This document shows, in pieces, positions 15,511 through 23,981 of a DNA stretch of 64,000 bases. The notes under the pieces are model-generated. The model was not told where the DNA came from and ran no database searches. It saw only the letters and a program-made list of their open reading frames with translations. Source of the DNA: an uncultured Bacteroidota bacterium (GTDB lineage Bacteria; Bacteroidota; Bacteroidia; Chitinophagales; Chitinophagaceae); NCBI GenBank assembly GCA_903877645.1, contig CAIRES010000044.1, positions 1-64,000 on the forward strand, written 5' to 3'. Every line of letters starts with the position of its first letter. Positions within the stretch are counted from its first letter, which is position 1. The position numbers and the translations under genes were made by a program.

Positions 15511-17469
15511 ATGAATAAAAATATACTCTTATTGTGTTTATTGGTATTGTGCTCATTTGCCGGAAAGGCTCAAGTAGACACTTCTATCGGTATTAAAGCG
15601 CCGGGCAGCGCCTGTAAAAGTTATGAGGAGCTTACCCACTACCTTTGCGATGGCCTTACCGGCGAACGGGAGAAAGCCAATGCGATATACAACTGGATCA
15701 CTCACAATATCAAGTATGATGTGAAGTCGATGCAAAAGCAAAACTTTACACACCCCAAGGCCGATAAGGTATTGAAAAGCAAAAAGGCGCTTTGTGAGGG
15801 CTATTCCACGTTGTTTGTAGAGATGTGTAAAGAGGCAGGCCTTAAAGCTGTGGCCGTAGATGGCTACGCCAAGGACTGGATATTTGATAACGGAGATAAG
15901 ATGTACATACCCCGCCACCAGTGGTGCGCGGTGATGGTGGATGGCCAGTGGCAGCTTGCCGATCCTACATGGGGCGCGGGTGGACTGGTGCAGGCCCCAA
16001 CCAAAATGAGGGTGATACTGAACAAGATACTGCACAGGAAGGTGATGTACACCAAGAAATTGAAATTCAAGTTCAATTACAAACCTGATTACTTCCTGCA
16101 AGACCCAACAGTTTTTAAGTTGAAACACCTGCCTACAGACCCTATATGGCAGCTGGCAGATACCGCCATGCCGCTACAGGTATTTGAAACGGGAGATAGC
16201 GCGGTGAAGAAATTCAACACGATCTGCAAGCTAAACAATAAGGACCCTGAACTGATGAAAATGAGTGAGCTGAGCGATGAAGAACGCAGCTACCAGATGG
16301 CTGACAGGGCCTATGCGTTCAATAAGCGTTACTCCATGATCATGGCACAGAAATACGCCTACAAGGCTTCTTCGAAGCTGGAGAATGCGTTTACCGATAG
16401 TACGATACTGGAAAGCAAGGCCCTCGTAACAGATGCATCCCGATCGCTGAAAAAATCGGAAGAGTACATCAAGGAGCAGAAGAAAGATTTTCCGGAGCAG
16501 TACAATGGGTTGAAGAAAAAGAACAAGACCAAAAACCAGGAAGCGAAGAAAGATATACGGCAAATAAAGACCGATGATAAACGCCTGATGGCTGAAGAAA
16601 AGAAGTATGCCCACTCTACGAAATCGAAAGCAGATAAGCTGGGCAAAAAGGCACAGGCTGCGCGTAAGCGTGAACGGGTAGTGGACCCTAACCACATTGA
16701 TGCTGTGGTGACCGGAAAAACGGAGAAGAAAGCCAACTCGCCGGAAATAATGACCCTGCGCGACTCTGTAGCGGCAAGGAAGGAGCGCATCAAAGACCTG
16801 CAAACACAGGTGGCCACCCAGGACGATAAGATAAAGGCCCTTGAGGAAGAAAACAGTAAACGGCTGGATTCGCTTGCCTACTACCTGGGCATGGCCGACT
16901 CAATACTGGTGATGGAAACCAAGTCTAGGCTGAATATGCATGACAACTATGACGATGAAGTGATCGCGTACGGTGGCCAATTCAGGGATTTGAAATACCA
17001 CAGGGCTGATACACTGCAGAAATATTATTGCACCAACTTCGACTCCATAGCCGTGGCACAGGACAACAGGCAAAAGACACAGGTAGCCATTATGGATATT
17101 TACAAGAAGAACCTGAAGACCATGGAGCAGTACAAGAAATGGAACAGCACCAATGAGAACCTGAAGGTAGACTACAAAGAGGCAGCCAATGAATACCTGG
17201 ACTGCATCACGTCGTACAACGAAAACCTGGCACATTACTCGGGTTACCTGAAAGGGAACAAAAAACTGTTTGACGGACTGGCCAAAGTGGATAAGCGCGA
17301 GATAATGCTGACCGACTACATGGAAAAAGCAGAAACCATGCGTAAAATACTCGAGGAGAAAACGATCGCCCAAAAGCAATCCCTTGATGTAAACGAGAAC
17401 AAAAAGCAAACCGCCGATGTAGCTAAGATCAGGAAGAAGGTGGACAATGTGGTGGACAAGCTCAACTAA
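15511..17469 (+). CDS. Secreted transglutaminase-like protein with long coiled-coil tail
   Basis: 652 residues from ATG 15511, where the signal peptide begins (cleavage near GKAQ); GTG codons just upstream are less likely. Residues about 35-160 are a transglutaminase/protease core with the triad Cys95 (A-L-C-E-G-Y-S), His136 (R-H-Q-W-C-A) and Asp151 (A-D-P-T-W-G). From about 280 to the end the chain is Lys/Glu-rich and predicted to be helical or coiled coil, with no known domain. It probably works as a cysteine peptidase or cross-linker outside the inner membrane; the tail may hold it to a partner or the envelope. Confidence 0.75.
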   Translation: MNKNILLLCLLVLCSFAGKAQVDTSIGIKAPGSACKSYEELTHYLCDGLTGEREKANAIYNWITHNIKYDVKSMQKQNFTHPKADKVLKSKKALCEGYSTLFVEMCKEAGLKAVAVDGYAKDWIFDNGDKMYIPRHQWCAVMVDGQWQLADPTWGAGGLVQAPTKMRVILNKILHRKVMYTKKLKFKFNYKPDYFLQDPTVFKLKHLPTDPIWQLADTAMPLQVFETGDSAVKKFNTICKLNNKDPELMKMSELSDEERSYQMADRAYAFNKRYSMIMAQKYAYKASSKLENAFTDSTILESKALVTDASRSLKKSEEYIKEQKKDFPEQYNGLKKKNKTKNQEAKKDIRQIKTDDKRLMAEEKKYAHSTKSKADKLGKKAQAARKRERVVDPNHIDAVVTGKTEKKANSPEIMTLRDSVAARKERIKDLQTQVATQDDKIKALEEENSKRLDSLAYYLGMADSILVMETKSRLNMHDNYDDEVIAYGGQFRDLKYHRADTLQKYYCTNFDSIAVAQDNRQKTQVAIMDIYKKNLKTMEQYKKWNSTNENLKVDYKEAANEYLDCITSYNENLAHYSGYLKGNKKLFDGLAKVDKREIMLTDYMEKAETMRKILEEKTIAQKQSLDVNENKKQTADVAKIRKKVDNVVDKLN

Positions 17470-17557
17470 ATAAGTTTGACAATAACCTGACAAATGCCGG
17501 TTTCAAACCATCTCTATTCGTTTGGTATTGAATTAGTTTTGCTGCATATTCTATTAT

Positions 17558-18643
17558 ATGATATCAGCGCATACTATTTCAAAAGGCCTTTTTACCGCAT
17601 TTATTTTATCAACGAGCCTTATTGCGAAAGCTCAGGAGCAGAAACCACTTGCTTATCCTGATGAGCAGCACTTTAAGAATATGCAGCAGCTCACCACGGG
17701 TGGTGATAATGCGGAAGCTTATTTTGGGTTTGATAATGAGCACATTACTTTTCAGCGCACCAACCCTAAGGAAGGTGTAATGTGCGATCGGATATACTAC
17801 GGCTCTATACCCAAAACTAAAAAGGATAAATTCAATTACAAACTGGTGAGCACCGGCAAAGGCCGTACTACCTGCGCCTACCTGATGCCTGACCATAAAC
17901 ATTTCCTGTATGCCTCTACGCACCTGGCTATGGATACCTGCCCGCCGATGCCGGATAGGAGCGTGATCAAGAAGTATGTATGGCCGATATATGACAGCTA
18001 TGATATCTTTGTGGCCGATCTCAAAGGTAATATTACCAAGCGCCTGACCAGCACTCCCGGCTATGATGCCGAGGCCACCATATCGCCGAAGGGCGACCGC
18101 ATCATCTTTACGAGCATGCGCAATGGTGATATAGACCTGTACACCATGAAACTGGATGGCACAGATGTGAAGCAGATCACCAATACGCTGGGCTATGATG
18201 GTGGGGCGTGTTTCTCTCCGGATGGTAAGAAGATCGTATGGCGCGCATCGCGCCCGCAGACCGAGACTGAAATAAAAGAATACAAAGACCTGCTGGCACA
18301 GGGACTCGTAATGCCTACGCACATGGAGCTGTTCATAGCCAATGCTGATGGCTCAGATGCACATCAGGTAACACACCTGGGCAAGGCCAACTGGGCACCG
18401 GCATTTACACCAAGTGGCAAGAAGATCGTATTTGCATCAGACTATGAATATGAGCGTGGCTTTCCATTCAACTTATACTTGATCAACCTCGATGGTACAG
18501 GCCTGGAGCGCATATCGCATGACGACAGCTTTGATGCCTTTCCTATGTTCTCGCCCGACGGCAAGAAGTTCATCTTCAGCTCCAACCGCAACAATGGCGG
18601 CGGACATGATACTAACGTTTTTATTTGTGATTGGGTGGATTAG
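17558..18643 (+). CDS. TolB-like periplasmic beta-propeller protein
   Basis: 361 residues with a signal peptide ending near AKAQ. Several PD40/TolB-type repeats follow, each with a pattern such as I-S-P-K-G-D-R-I-I-F-T-S-M-R, F-S-P-D-G-K-K-I-V-W-R-A-S-R or F-S-P-D-G-K-K-F-I-F-S-S-N-R, and N-L-D-G-T-G-type turns between blades. It is likely a six-bladed propeller that binds a protein or peptide. Unlike TolB, no tol-pal genes are near. Three Cys lie in the first third. Its transcript ends at a hairpin built from the 3' end of the convergent clcF gene. Confidence 0.75.
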   Translation: MISAHTISKGLFTAFILSTSLIAKAQEQKPLAYPDEQHFKNMQQLTTGGDNAEAYFGFDNEHITFQRTNPKEGVMCDRIYYGSIPKTKKDKFNYKLVSTGKGRTTCAYLMPDHKHFLYASTHLAMDTCPPMPDRSVIKKYVWPIYDSYDIFVADLKGNITKRLTSTPGYDAEATISPKGDRIIFTSMRNGDIDLYTMKLDGTDVKQITNTLGYDGGACFSPDGKKIVWRASRPQTETEIKEYKDLLAQGLVMPTHMELFIANADGSDAHQVTHLGKANWAPAFTPSGKKIVFASDYEYERGFPFNLYLINLDGTGLERISHDDSFDAFPMFSPDGKKFIFSSNRNNGGGHDTNVFICDWVD

Positions 18644-18693
18644 ATAATGTGATGGTATGTGGAGAATGTGATTGAATGTGATTGAGTGTGCTA

Positions 18694-18745
18694 ATGGGAA
18701 GGAAATAGAATCGTTAGCGCTCTATTTCCTTCCCATCCATTTTTT
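18694..18745 (+). terminator. Terminator overlapping the 3' end of clcF
   Basis: A perfect 16-bp inverted repeat (18694-18709 and 18721-18736) is followed by CCA and six T on the plus strand, 50 bp after the stop of the TolB-like gene. The right arm is also the last codons of clcF on the minus strand, so coding sequence doubles as a terminator arm. Confidence 0.75.
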
Positions 18746-20092
18746 CAGCAATTCTATATTGCCGGCTATGCGAGCGTTGCGTATTTCTTTTAGCGTTGTG
18801 CCTTCGTTGCCGGTAGTGCCGTGTTTGTTTACGGCTATGCGCTGTGAATGGTATATGCTCGTGTGGCCGCTGAAATAGTAGGCCGTGAAGCAGGCTACGG
18901 CAAAGTATAGTGTGTACTCGCCGCCAAAGAGCTCTACGCCCATGATGGTGCAGGCGAGGGGCGTATTGGTAGCGCCTGCAAAGACTGCTATAAAGCCCAT
19001 GGCCGCAAACAGGTCTACAGGTGCGCCGCATAGAAAGGCAATAGTATTACCAAGGGTTGCGCCGATGAAGAACAAGGGCGTTACCTCGCCACCCTTAAAA
19101 CCTGTACCTAATGTGATAGCAGTGAACAGTAGTTTCCAAAGCCAGCTCCAGTAAGTACAATTGCCTGTTTGGAATGAGCTGACGATGCTTACGCTATACG
19201 CATCCTTGCCGGTGACCCCTATGCCGAGGTAGTCGGTAGTACCCAGCATAAAGGTGAGTGCGATGATGAGTGCGCCGCCCGCCACAGGTATCAGCCATTC
19301 TATAGGGATGATCTTTTTTGCGGTGTTCTTTATGGTATGGGTAAGCTCTGAAAAAAAATAGGCTGCCAGTCCGAAGGCTGCACCGGCCATGATGGCCTCG
19401 AGTAGTACCTTAATATTTATGGGTAGTGATAAAAATGTATCGTGGGTGAGTAAGCTGTGGATGTGGTACTGCGCGTGGTGTATGCCCCATGCCGAGGTGG
19501 TAAGATGTGCCAGGAAAGACGCGATAAAGCACGGCAGTAGCGCTTCGTAACGGATAACGCCTATAGTGAGTGCCTCTATCGCGAATATAGCACCCGCTAC
19601 CGGTGTGCCGAATACTGCGCCAAAGCCTGCGGCTATACCTGCCATCAGCAATATCTTCAGCCGTTCGGGAGATAGCTTATACCACTTGCCAAAGAGGCCA
19701 GCTATGCTGCCACCCATTTGCACCGCAGTGCCTTCCCTGCCTGCCGAGCCACCGAATAAATGTGTGATGATGGTGGTAAACAGTACCAGTGGTGTCATGC
19801 GGAGTGGAACACCGCCGCCGGGCTGGTGAATCTCGTCCATGATCAGGTTATTGCCTTGCTCCGAGTTCTTGCCCCATAGTTTGTATAGCCAGTATATGCT
19901 GATGCCGGCTAACGGTAACAGGTACAGCAGCCATTCATTGGCCCAGCGGGTATGGGTGGCCCAATCGAGCAGCCAAAGGAAAAGGGCCACAAGTGAGCCA
20001 ACTGTTAATGATAGGGGGATGAGTAATAAAGTCCAGGTAAGGAGGTTCTTAGCGATGGATAATTGCCCCGTTGGGCGATCAAGTTGGTACAT
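18722..20092 (-). CDS. clcF: CLC-F type fluoride/proton antiporter
   Basis: 456 residues with about ten membrane segments and CLC motifs. The selectivity signature is that of the fluoride clade and not of chloride channels: G-N-N-L-I (80-84) replaces the usual G-S-G-I-P. The GREG motif reads G-R-E-G-T (118-122), with the gating glutamate at Glu120. G-G-E-V-T-P-L-F stands for the later G-x-F-x-P motif. CLC-F proteins expel cytoplasmic fluoride in exchange for protons. A fluoride riboswitch directly upstream confirms the substrate. The gene's 3' end forms a terminator arm for the convergent TolB-like gene. Confidence 0.93.
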   Translation of the reverse strand: MYQLDRPTGQLSIAKNLLTWTLLLIPLSLTVGSLVALFLWLLDWATHTRWANEWLLYLLPLAGISIYWLYKLWGKNSEQGNNLIMDEIHQPGGGVPLRMTPLVLFTTIITHLFGGSAGREGTAVQMGGSIAGLFGKWYKLSPERLKILLMAGIAAGFGAVFGTPVAGAIFAIEALTIGVIRYEALLPCFIASFLAHLTTSAWGIHHAQYHIHSLLTHDTFLSLPINIKVLLEAIMAGAAFGLAAYFFSELTHTIKNTAKKIIPIEWLIPVAGGALIIALTFMLGTTDYLGIGVTGKDAYSVSIVSSFQTGNCTYWSWLWKLLFTAITLGTGFKGGEVTPLFFIGATLGNTIAFLCGAPVDLFAAMGFIAVFAGATNTPLACTIMGVELFGGEYTLYFAVACFTAYYFSGHTSIYHSQRIAVNKHGTTGNEGTTLKEIRNARIAGNIELLKKWMGRK

Positions 20093-20134
20093 GCCTACAA
20101 ATTTAAAATCTCAGTAAAGAATTTATTTGTAGGC
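20093..20134 (-). promoter_or_regulatory. Expression platform of the fluoride switch
   Basis: ATTTGTAGGC (20102-20093), which directly precedes the clcF ATG, is perfectly complementary over 10 bases to GCCTACAAAT (20134-20125). That second strand includes the 3' half of the aptamer pseudoknot. Forming the aptamer and forming this hairpin are mutually exclusive. Without fluoride the hairpin would hide the start codon; with fluoride the aptamer would free it. The arrangement implies translational control. The mechanism is inferred from base pairing. Confidence 0.75.
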
Positions 20135-20180
20135 GCCATCAGCCTTTCGGCGGTTCAGTAGGTGGGACACCATCACCTTT
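20128..20180 (-). promoter_or_regulatory. Fluoride riboswitch (crcB motif aptamer)
   Basis: Read on the minus strand, the stretch carries the conserved parts in order: G-G-T-G-A-T-G-G (20177 onward), C-C-C-A-C-C, the A-A-C joint, the G-C-C-GAAA-G-G-C hairpin, T-G-A-T-G-G and C-G-C-C-T-A-C. P1 pairs GGTG with CACC. The pseudoknot pairs GGTGTC with GGCGCC (20137-20132), four Watson-Crick pairs and two G-U pairs. This is the same layout as the Thermotoga aptamer. It sits 35 nt upstream of a CLC-F gene, the usual partner. Confidence 0.93.
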
Positions 20181-20186
20181 GATGCT

Positions 20187-20216
20187 CAAAGATAGTGTAT
20201 TTTATTTGTTATAAAA
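20187..20216 (-). promoter_or_regulatory. Promoter of the riboswitch-clcF transcript
   Basis: TATCTTTG (20194-20187 on the minus strand) fits TAnnTTTG, with TTTT (20216-20213) 18 bp upstream as a poor -33. The transcript would start near 20181, exactly at the first base of the aptamer. Confidence 0.6.
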
Positions 20217-20219
20217 GAA

Positions 20220-21389
20220 TTACAAAGCACTTATTGCAGCGATGATCTTGTCAATATCATCACCATAGTCTTCTATGTAATGGTATTGACCTGCTTTTGT
20301 TATTGCCGCATGCGCCTCATTTTTATTTCCCTGTTCTATATATACAAGTGCTAAATTCCGGTAAGCGTAGGCGTTGCTCTTGTCTAATGAAAGGGAGTGC
20401 ATGATCTGTTCTTTTGCTTCTGCTACATGCCCTGTTTTCAATAATGCATACCCTTTATTGTTGTAAGCATATTGCATGTTCGGATCAATGCCTGTCGCTT
20501 GGTCAAACAGTGTTATTGCCTCGTCATATTTTCCTAAAAATGTCAGGCAAAAGCCTCTATTATTGCAAACGGCAGCAGTGTTTGTATTTGTCAGAGCAAG
20601 TAATTCAATTGCCTTATCATATGCTGCCATTTTGATGTAGCAATAGGATAACAGCGCCAGTGTGCGGTCATCATTGCAAGGGTTGGCATTATTAGTGTCG
20701 ATAGCTTGTTGATAAGCCTTTTCCTTTACGTAGCAGCATATGGTGAGGTAAACTGCCAATTTACTTTCTTTCACAAAATCGCTTACCACAGCGCATAATT
20801 GGCGACAATATTCATATTGCCTGAACGAGTACATATCGCTCGCTTCTTTTAATAGCGCTCGCGCTACATTGCTTTTGCCCTTTGAAGATTTGAAAAACTT
20901 TGTCAAAGGGGAAAAACACTTTGTACGCGATGGTTGGATGTTGGGCTTTAGTTTAGCGGTGCTGATATCTGCAAGGCCTGTTTCATTTATCGCAGCAAGA
21001 AAATTTTCAAAGATCCATCCCTCCTTATTAAGGATCTTTGCAACACTATTTTCATAACTCAATACCGCCAGCAGGAAATGAATATTATCCAATACAATAC
21101 TTATTGCGCTGTGTGCATATTGCCCCGCAAGTTTGAATGTCCTTTCGGCTTGCATGGTCAATGGAACCGAATCTAAAGCCCTTACATGGCCCTTTTGCCC
21201 TGATATTTCGGCTAACAATTTCGAGGTAATAACATCTGTATCCCGAAATATGTTTTTGAGTGAAGTACGCTCATCGGTCCGTAATATTCCTATCACAACA
21301 GCTTCTATGCCGATATAATTGATGTTATGTTCGATAGCAAATCGCCTGGCATAAATTAAAGCCTGCGATAATGACTCTGATTGGTTCAT
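20220..21389 (-). CDS. Clp N-domain plus TPR protein without an ATPase module
   Basis: 389 residues. Residues 5-130 are a double Clp_N repeat, as at the front of ClpA/ClpC: A-L-I-Y-A-R-R-F-A-I-E-H-N-x-N-Y-I-G-I-E, then A-E-R-T-F-K-L-A-G-Q-Y-A-H and L-D-N-I-H-F-L-L-A-V-L. From about 185 there are at least five TPR-like helix pairs (for example Y-D-E-A-I-T-L-F-D-Q-A and A-Y-A-Y-R-N-L-A-L-V-Y). No Walker motifs, signal peptide or membrane helix are present. The Clp_N domain binds adaptors or substrates in Clp chaperones, so this could be an adaptor that joins partner proteins to the Clp system; that is inference. Confidence 0.75.
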   Translation of the reverse strand: MNQSESLSQALIYARRFAIEHNINYIGIEAVVIGILRTDERTSLKNIFRDTDVITSKLLAEISGQKGHVRALDSVPLTMQAERTFKLAGQYAHSAISIVLDNIHFLLAVLSYENSVAKILNKEGWIFENFLAAINETGLADISTAKLKPNIQPSRTKCFSPLTKFFKSSKGKSNVARALLKEASDMYSFRQYEYCRQLCAVVSDFVKESKLAVYLTICCYVKEKAYQQAIDTNNANPCNDDRTLALLSYCYIKMAAYDKAIELLALTNTNTAAVCNNRGFCLTFLGKYDEAITLFDQATGIDPNMQYAYNNKGYALLKTGHVAEAKEQIMHSLSLDKSNAYAYRNLALVYIEQGNKNEAHAAITKAGQYHYIEDYGDDIDKIIAAISAL

Positions 21390-21484
21390 TTGAACTCAAA
21401 AATACAAATTAAAATAAGCGTTTGGGTTCAGTTTGCTTGTTTTTTCCGTTTAGGAACACATTTCGCATCATTCCAACCCGGCAT

Positions 21485-21517
21485 TTTTGCTTTATAAAGG
21501 CTAGTTTGGTAAATTCG
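21485..21517 (+). promoter_or_regulatory. Probable promoter of sucB
   Basis: TTTTG (21485-21489), a 20-bp spacer and TAAATTCG (21510-21517) differ from the -33/-7 consensus at one -7 position. A start near 21523 gives a leader of about 23 nt. Confidence 0.4.
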
Positions 21518-21545
21518 CATCGCACAAGGCAAATTATAATTAAAC

Positions 21546-22766
21546 ATGATAGATATAAAGGTGCCTACCGTAGGCGAATCAATCAGCGAAGTAACCCTGG
21601 TAAAATGGGTGAAGAAAGAAGGTGACTATGTGAACAGGGATGAAGTGCTGTGCGAACTGGAATCAGAAAAGGCAACCTTTGAGCTGAATGCCGAACAGGC
21701 AGGCATACTGCATATAGTAGCCGCCGAAGGTGCAACCCTCAACATAGGTGACCTGGCCTGCTCAATAGATGATAAAGCGCCGAAGCCTGAAGGTGTACCG
21801 ACACCCGCCCCCGCCGCGCCTAAAGCGGAAGCTCCCAAGGCCACGGCAGCGCCTGCTGCACCTAAAGAGGCATTACCTGCCGATGTGAAAGCAACGCCTG
21901 TAGCACAAGCCATCATGAGCGATAAGCAGGTGAAACCTGCGGTGGTGACAGGCACCGGCTCTAATGGTAAGATACTGAAACAAGATGTACTGGAAGCCCT
22001 TGCGCATCCCGGCCGTAAAGGTGGTGATGCTGCGTTTACCCGCGAAGAGCGTAGGGAGAAGATGAGTAACCTGCGCAAGACCGTAGCCCGTAGGCTGGTA
22101 GAGGCCAAGAACAGCACGGCCATGCTCACCACATTCAACGAAGTGGATATGACGCGCATCATGGAAGTGCGCAGGCAATATAAAGATGGCTTTAAGGAAA
22201 CGCATGGTGTCAATCTCGGCTTCATGTCGTTCTTTACAAAGGCTTGCTGTGTGGCGCTGCAGGAGTGGCCCGCAGTGAATGCCTATATAGATGGCGATGC
22301 CATTGTGTACCACGACTACTGCGATATATCTATAGCTGTATCGGCGCCGAAGGGCTTGGTGGTGCCGGTGATCCGCAACGCGGAGAGCCTGAGCATGGCA
22401 GGTATAGAACAGAAAGTAGTGGAGCTGGCCAAGAAAGCACGCGACAGTAAATTAAGCCCCGATGAAATGGCGGGTGGCACCTTCACTATCACCAATGGTG
22501 GTGTGTTCGGGTCGCTTATGTCTACCCCTATCATCAACATACCACAGTCGGCTATACTGGGTATGCACAAGATACAAGACAGGCCTATGGCTATCAACGG
22601 CAAGGTGGAGATACGCCCGATGATGTACGTAGCCGTTAGCTACGATCACCGTATCATAGATGGCCGCGAATCAGTTGGCTTCCTGGTAAGGGTAAAAGAA
22701 CTGCTGGAGAACCCTGAGCTGTTGCTCATTGGCAAAGACCCGGTGAAGGCGTTGTTAGAGATGTAA
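21546..22766 (+). CDS. sucB: Dihydrolipoyllysine succinyltransferase, E2 of 2-oxoglutarate dehydrogenase
   Basis: 406 residues in the usual order: lipoyl domain (1-75, lipoylated Lys42 in E-S-E-K-A-T), Ala/Pro/Lys hinge, E1/E3-binding domain (about 112-150) and a catalytic acyltransferase domain with the C-terminal [10 protein letters not shown] motif. E-V-P-type signature K-V-P-T-V-G-E-S-I and the single lipoyl domain point to the succinyl rather than the acetyl enzyme. It transfers succinyl groups to CoA in the TCA cycle. The E1 gene is not adjacent; a strong terminator follows. Confidence 0.92.
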   Translation: MIDIKVPTVGESISEVTLVKWVKKEGDYVNRDEVLCELESEKATFELNAEQAGILHIVAAEGATLNIGDLACSIDDKAPKPEGVPTPAPAAPKAEAPKATAAPAAPKEALPADVKATPVAQAIMSDKQVKPAVVTGTGSNGKILKQDVLEALAHPGRKGGDAAFTREERREKMSNLRKTVARRLVEAKNSTAMLTTFNEVDMTRIMEVRRQYKDGFKETHGVNLGFMSFFTKACCVALQEWPAVNAYIDGDAIVYHDYCDISIAVSAPKGLVVPVIRNAESLSMAGIEQKVVELAKKARDSKLSPDEMAGGTFTITNGGVFGSLMSTPIINIPQSAILGMHKIQDRPMAINGKVEIRPMMYVAVSYDHRIIDGRESVGFLVRVKELLENPELLLIGKDPVKALLEM

Positions 22767-22780
22767 ACCACAGTTTATCC

Positions 22781-22826
22781 ATTTAAATAAGACAGGCTCT
22801 CTTTTGGGAGCCTGTCTTATTTAAAT
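22781..22826 (+). terminator. Very strong terminator after sucB
   Basis: An 18-bp perfect stem (22781-22798 with 22809-22826), extended inward to a TTTT loop. The stem contains A/T tracts on both ends, so it can serve both strands: sucB on the plus strand and the small membrane-protein genes on the minus strand. Confidence 0.9.
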
Positions 22827-22848
22827 GAGTTTGTATCTCTCTGAACAT

Positions 22849-22986
22849 TTAATATAAATTGCCCTGATACCCGAAGAGTAATAAAATAGACCCTAACACT
22901 AATAAGAACAGGATGATGAAAATAGCCTTGGCTAATCTATTGCCCGCTATCAACACTAACGTATCATAGTATAATCTTTTGAGCAT
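22849..22986 (-). CDS. Small single-pass membrane protein (45 aa)
   Basis: Translation from ATG 22986 gives a basic start (M-L-K-R-L-Y-Y-D) followed by one long hydrophobic helix (A-I-F-I-I-L-F-L-L-V-L-G-S-I-L-L-L-F-G) and a short end. No homologous family comes to mind. It lies 27 bp behind another tiny membrane-protein gene on the same strand and ends just before the shared terminator, which supports a real small operon. A function cannot be given. Confidence 0.6.
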   Translation of the reverse strand: MLKRLYYDTLVLIAGNRLAKAIFIILFLLVLGSILLLFGYQGNLY

Positions 22987-23013
22987 GGCTGCTATAGGTT
23001 ACAATAAATGACG

Positions 23014-23139
23014 TTAATGCGTAGGTGTCTGCTTTGCAGAGCCTGATTTCCTTGCCTTTCGGGTATGATATACGTAATGTCCTCCCTTGATAACAAATGC
23101 TACCACCACTAATACTGCTAATATTGCCCAGATACCCAT
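23014..23139 (-). CDS. Small single-pass membrane protein with basic tail (41 aa)
   Basis: From ATG 23139: G-I-W-A-I-L-A-V-L-V-V-V-A-F-V-I forms one membrane helix. A strongly basic cytoplasmic tail follows (H-T-R-K-A-R-K-S-G-S-A-K). The sharp split between hydrophobic and charged parts is that of a real protein. It reads divergently from the DUF4850 gene, with 79 bp between the two starts, and precedes a second small membrane-protein gene. Confidence 0.6.
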   Translation of the reverse strand: MGIWAILAVLVVVAFVIKGGHYVYHTRKARKSGSAKQTPTH

Positions 23140-23218
23140 AAGAATGTCTTTTACTTAGTAGTATAATAACCGAGCCATCGGAAACAGCGGATAATTTGTA
23201 AGTTCGTTGATTAAATTC

Positions 23219-23929
23219 ATGCAAATGAAAGTAGTCCCTGTAGTATTTCTTGTTTTATCTGTAATATCCTGTAACTCCGGGACGGCAAATAATAATACCG
23301 ATGCGACCACGGATACGATAGCAGCGAGGAAAGTTACAGAGACCACCCTAAATGTAATTCCATCCCCAACCCTCGACCCTAAACATGATTCTATAGCAAA
23401 GAATTTCACCTATCCGGCTACATTTACGTTGAACGACACCGTACTAAAAGGCCAATTGGCTGCATTTGGCGCAGCATATAAGGTGTGGCTTGGGCCGAAG
23501 GAGTGGATAGGGAGAGGTGCTATAGGAGCTGAGGGAGATATACTGGTGACATTGCTGCCGCCGAACGGCCATTTTTTAAATGGCCCGTACATTGTTTACA
23601 GCGACATATCGTCTTGTAAGTCTTGCATTTTGTTTAGTGCTGCTCAGTATTTCCCTGAAGCATTGGCAAAATATAATGCCGAATACAATAAAGACAATGC
23701 TAAACCCGTAGAAATACCAAAGGGGCTGGAGGTTAAACAGGTATCACCGGGAGTAATGACCTATTCGAAGCCGTGGAAAAAAGGAATGGTAATACGAGGT
23801 GTTGTTTCTTACACGGAAACAGGACATTACTACGAAGCGGAATTTGCTTTACCTCAGCAACATTCTGAACTGGGAGACGTTTTAGTAAAAGCCTATATCG
23901 AGCAGATCAGGCAAAAAAGGGCGCAATAA
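23219..23929 (+). CDS. DUF4850-type lipoprotein
   Basis: About 236 residues from ATG 23219 (ATG 23225 is also possible). The signal V-L-S-V-I-S-C marks a lipoprotein with an Asn/Thr-rich linker after the lipidated Cys. The conserved block W-L-G-P-K-E-W-I-G-R-G-A-I-G-A-E-G and a C-S-x-C-x-like pair (S-S-C-K-S-C) fit the DUF4850 family. No enzymatic role is known. It converges with icd, with a shared bidirectional terminator between. Confidence 0.65.
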   Translation: MQMKVVPVVFLVLSVISCNSGTANNNTDATTDTIAARKVTETTLNVIPSPTLDPKHDSIAKNFTYPATFTLNDTVLKGQLAAFGAAYKVWLGPKEWIGRGAIGAEGDILVTLLPPNGHFLNGPYIVYSDISSCKSCILFSAAQYFPEALAKYNAEYNKDNAKPVEIPKGLEVKQVSPGVMTYSKPWKKGMVIRGVVSYTETGHYYEAEFALPQQHSELGDVLVKAYIEQIRQKRAQ

Positions 23930-23931
23930 AA

Positions 23932-23958
23932 AGCCTGTATCATTTGCTGATACAGGCT
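23932..23958. terminator. Terminator between the DUF4850 gene and icd
   Basis: AGCCTGTATCA (23932-23942) pairs perfectly with TGATACAGGCT (23948-23958) around TTTGC. It begins 2 bp past the DUF4850 stop and lies 23 bp past the convergent icd stop. Confidence 0.8.
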
Positions 23959-23981
23959 CTCTTAGTAGAATAATTATTGGC

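Noticed and set aside
20093-20104. TAAATTTG directly before clcF as a leaderless promoter
   Set aside because: The box is inside the 10-bp switch hairpin, and a better placed -7 box lies just before the aptamer; a start here would leave the riboswitch without function.
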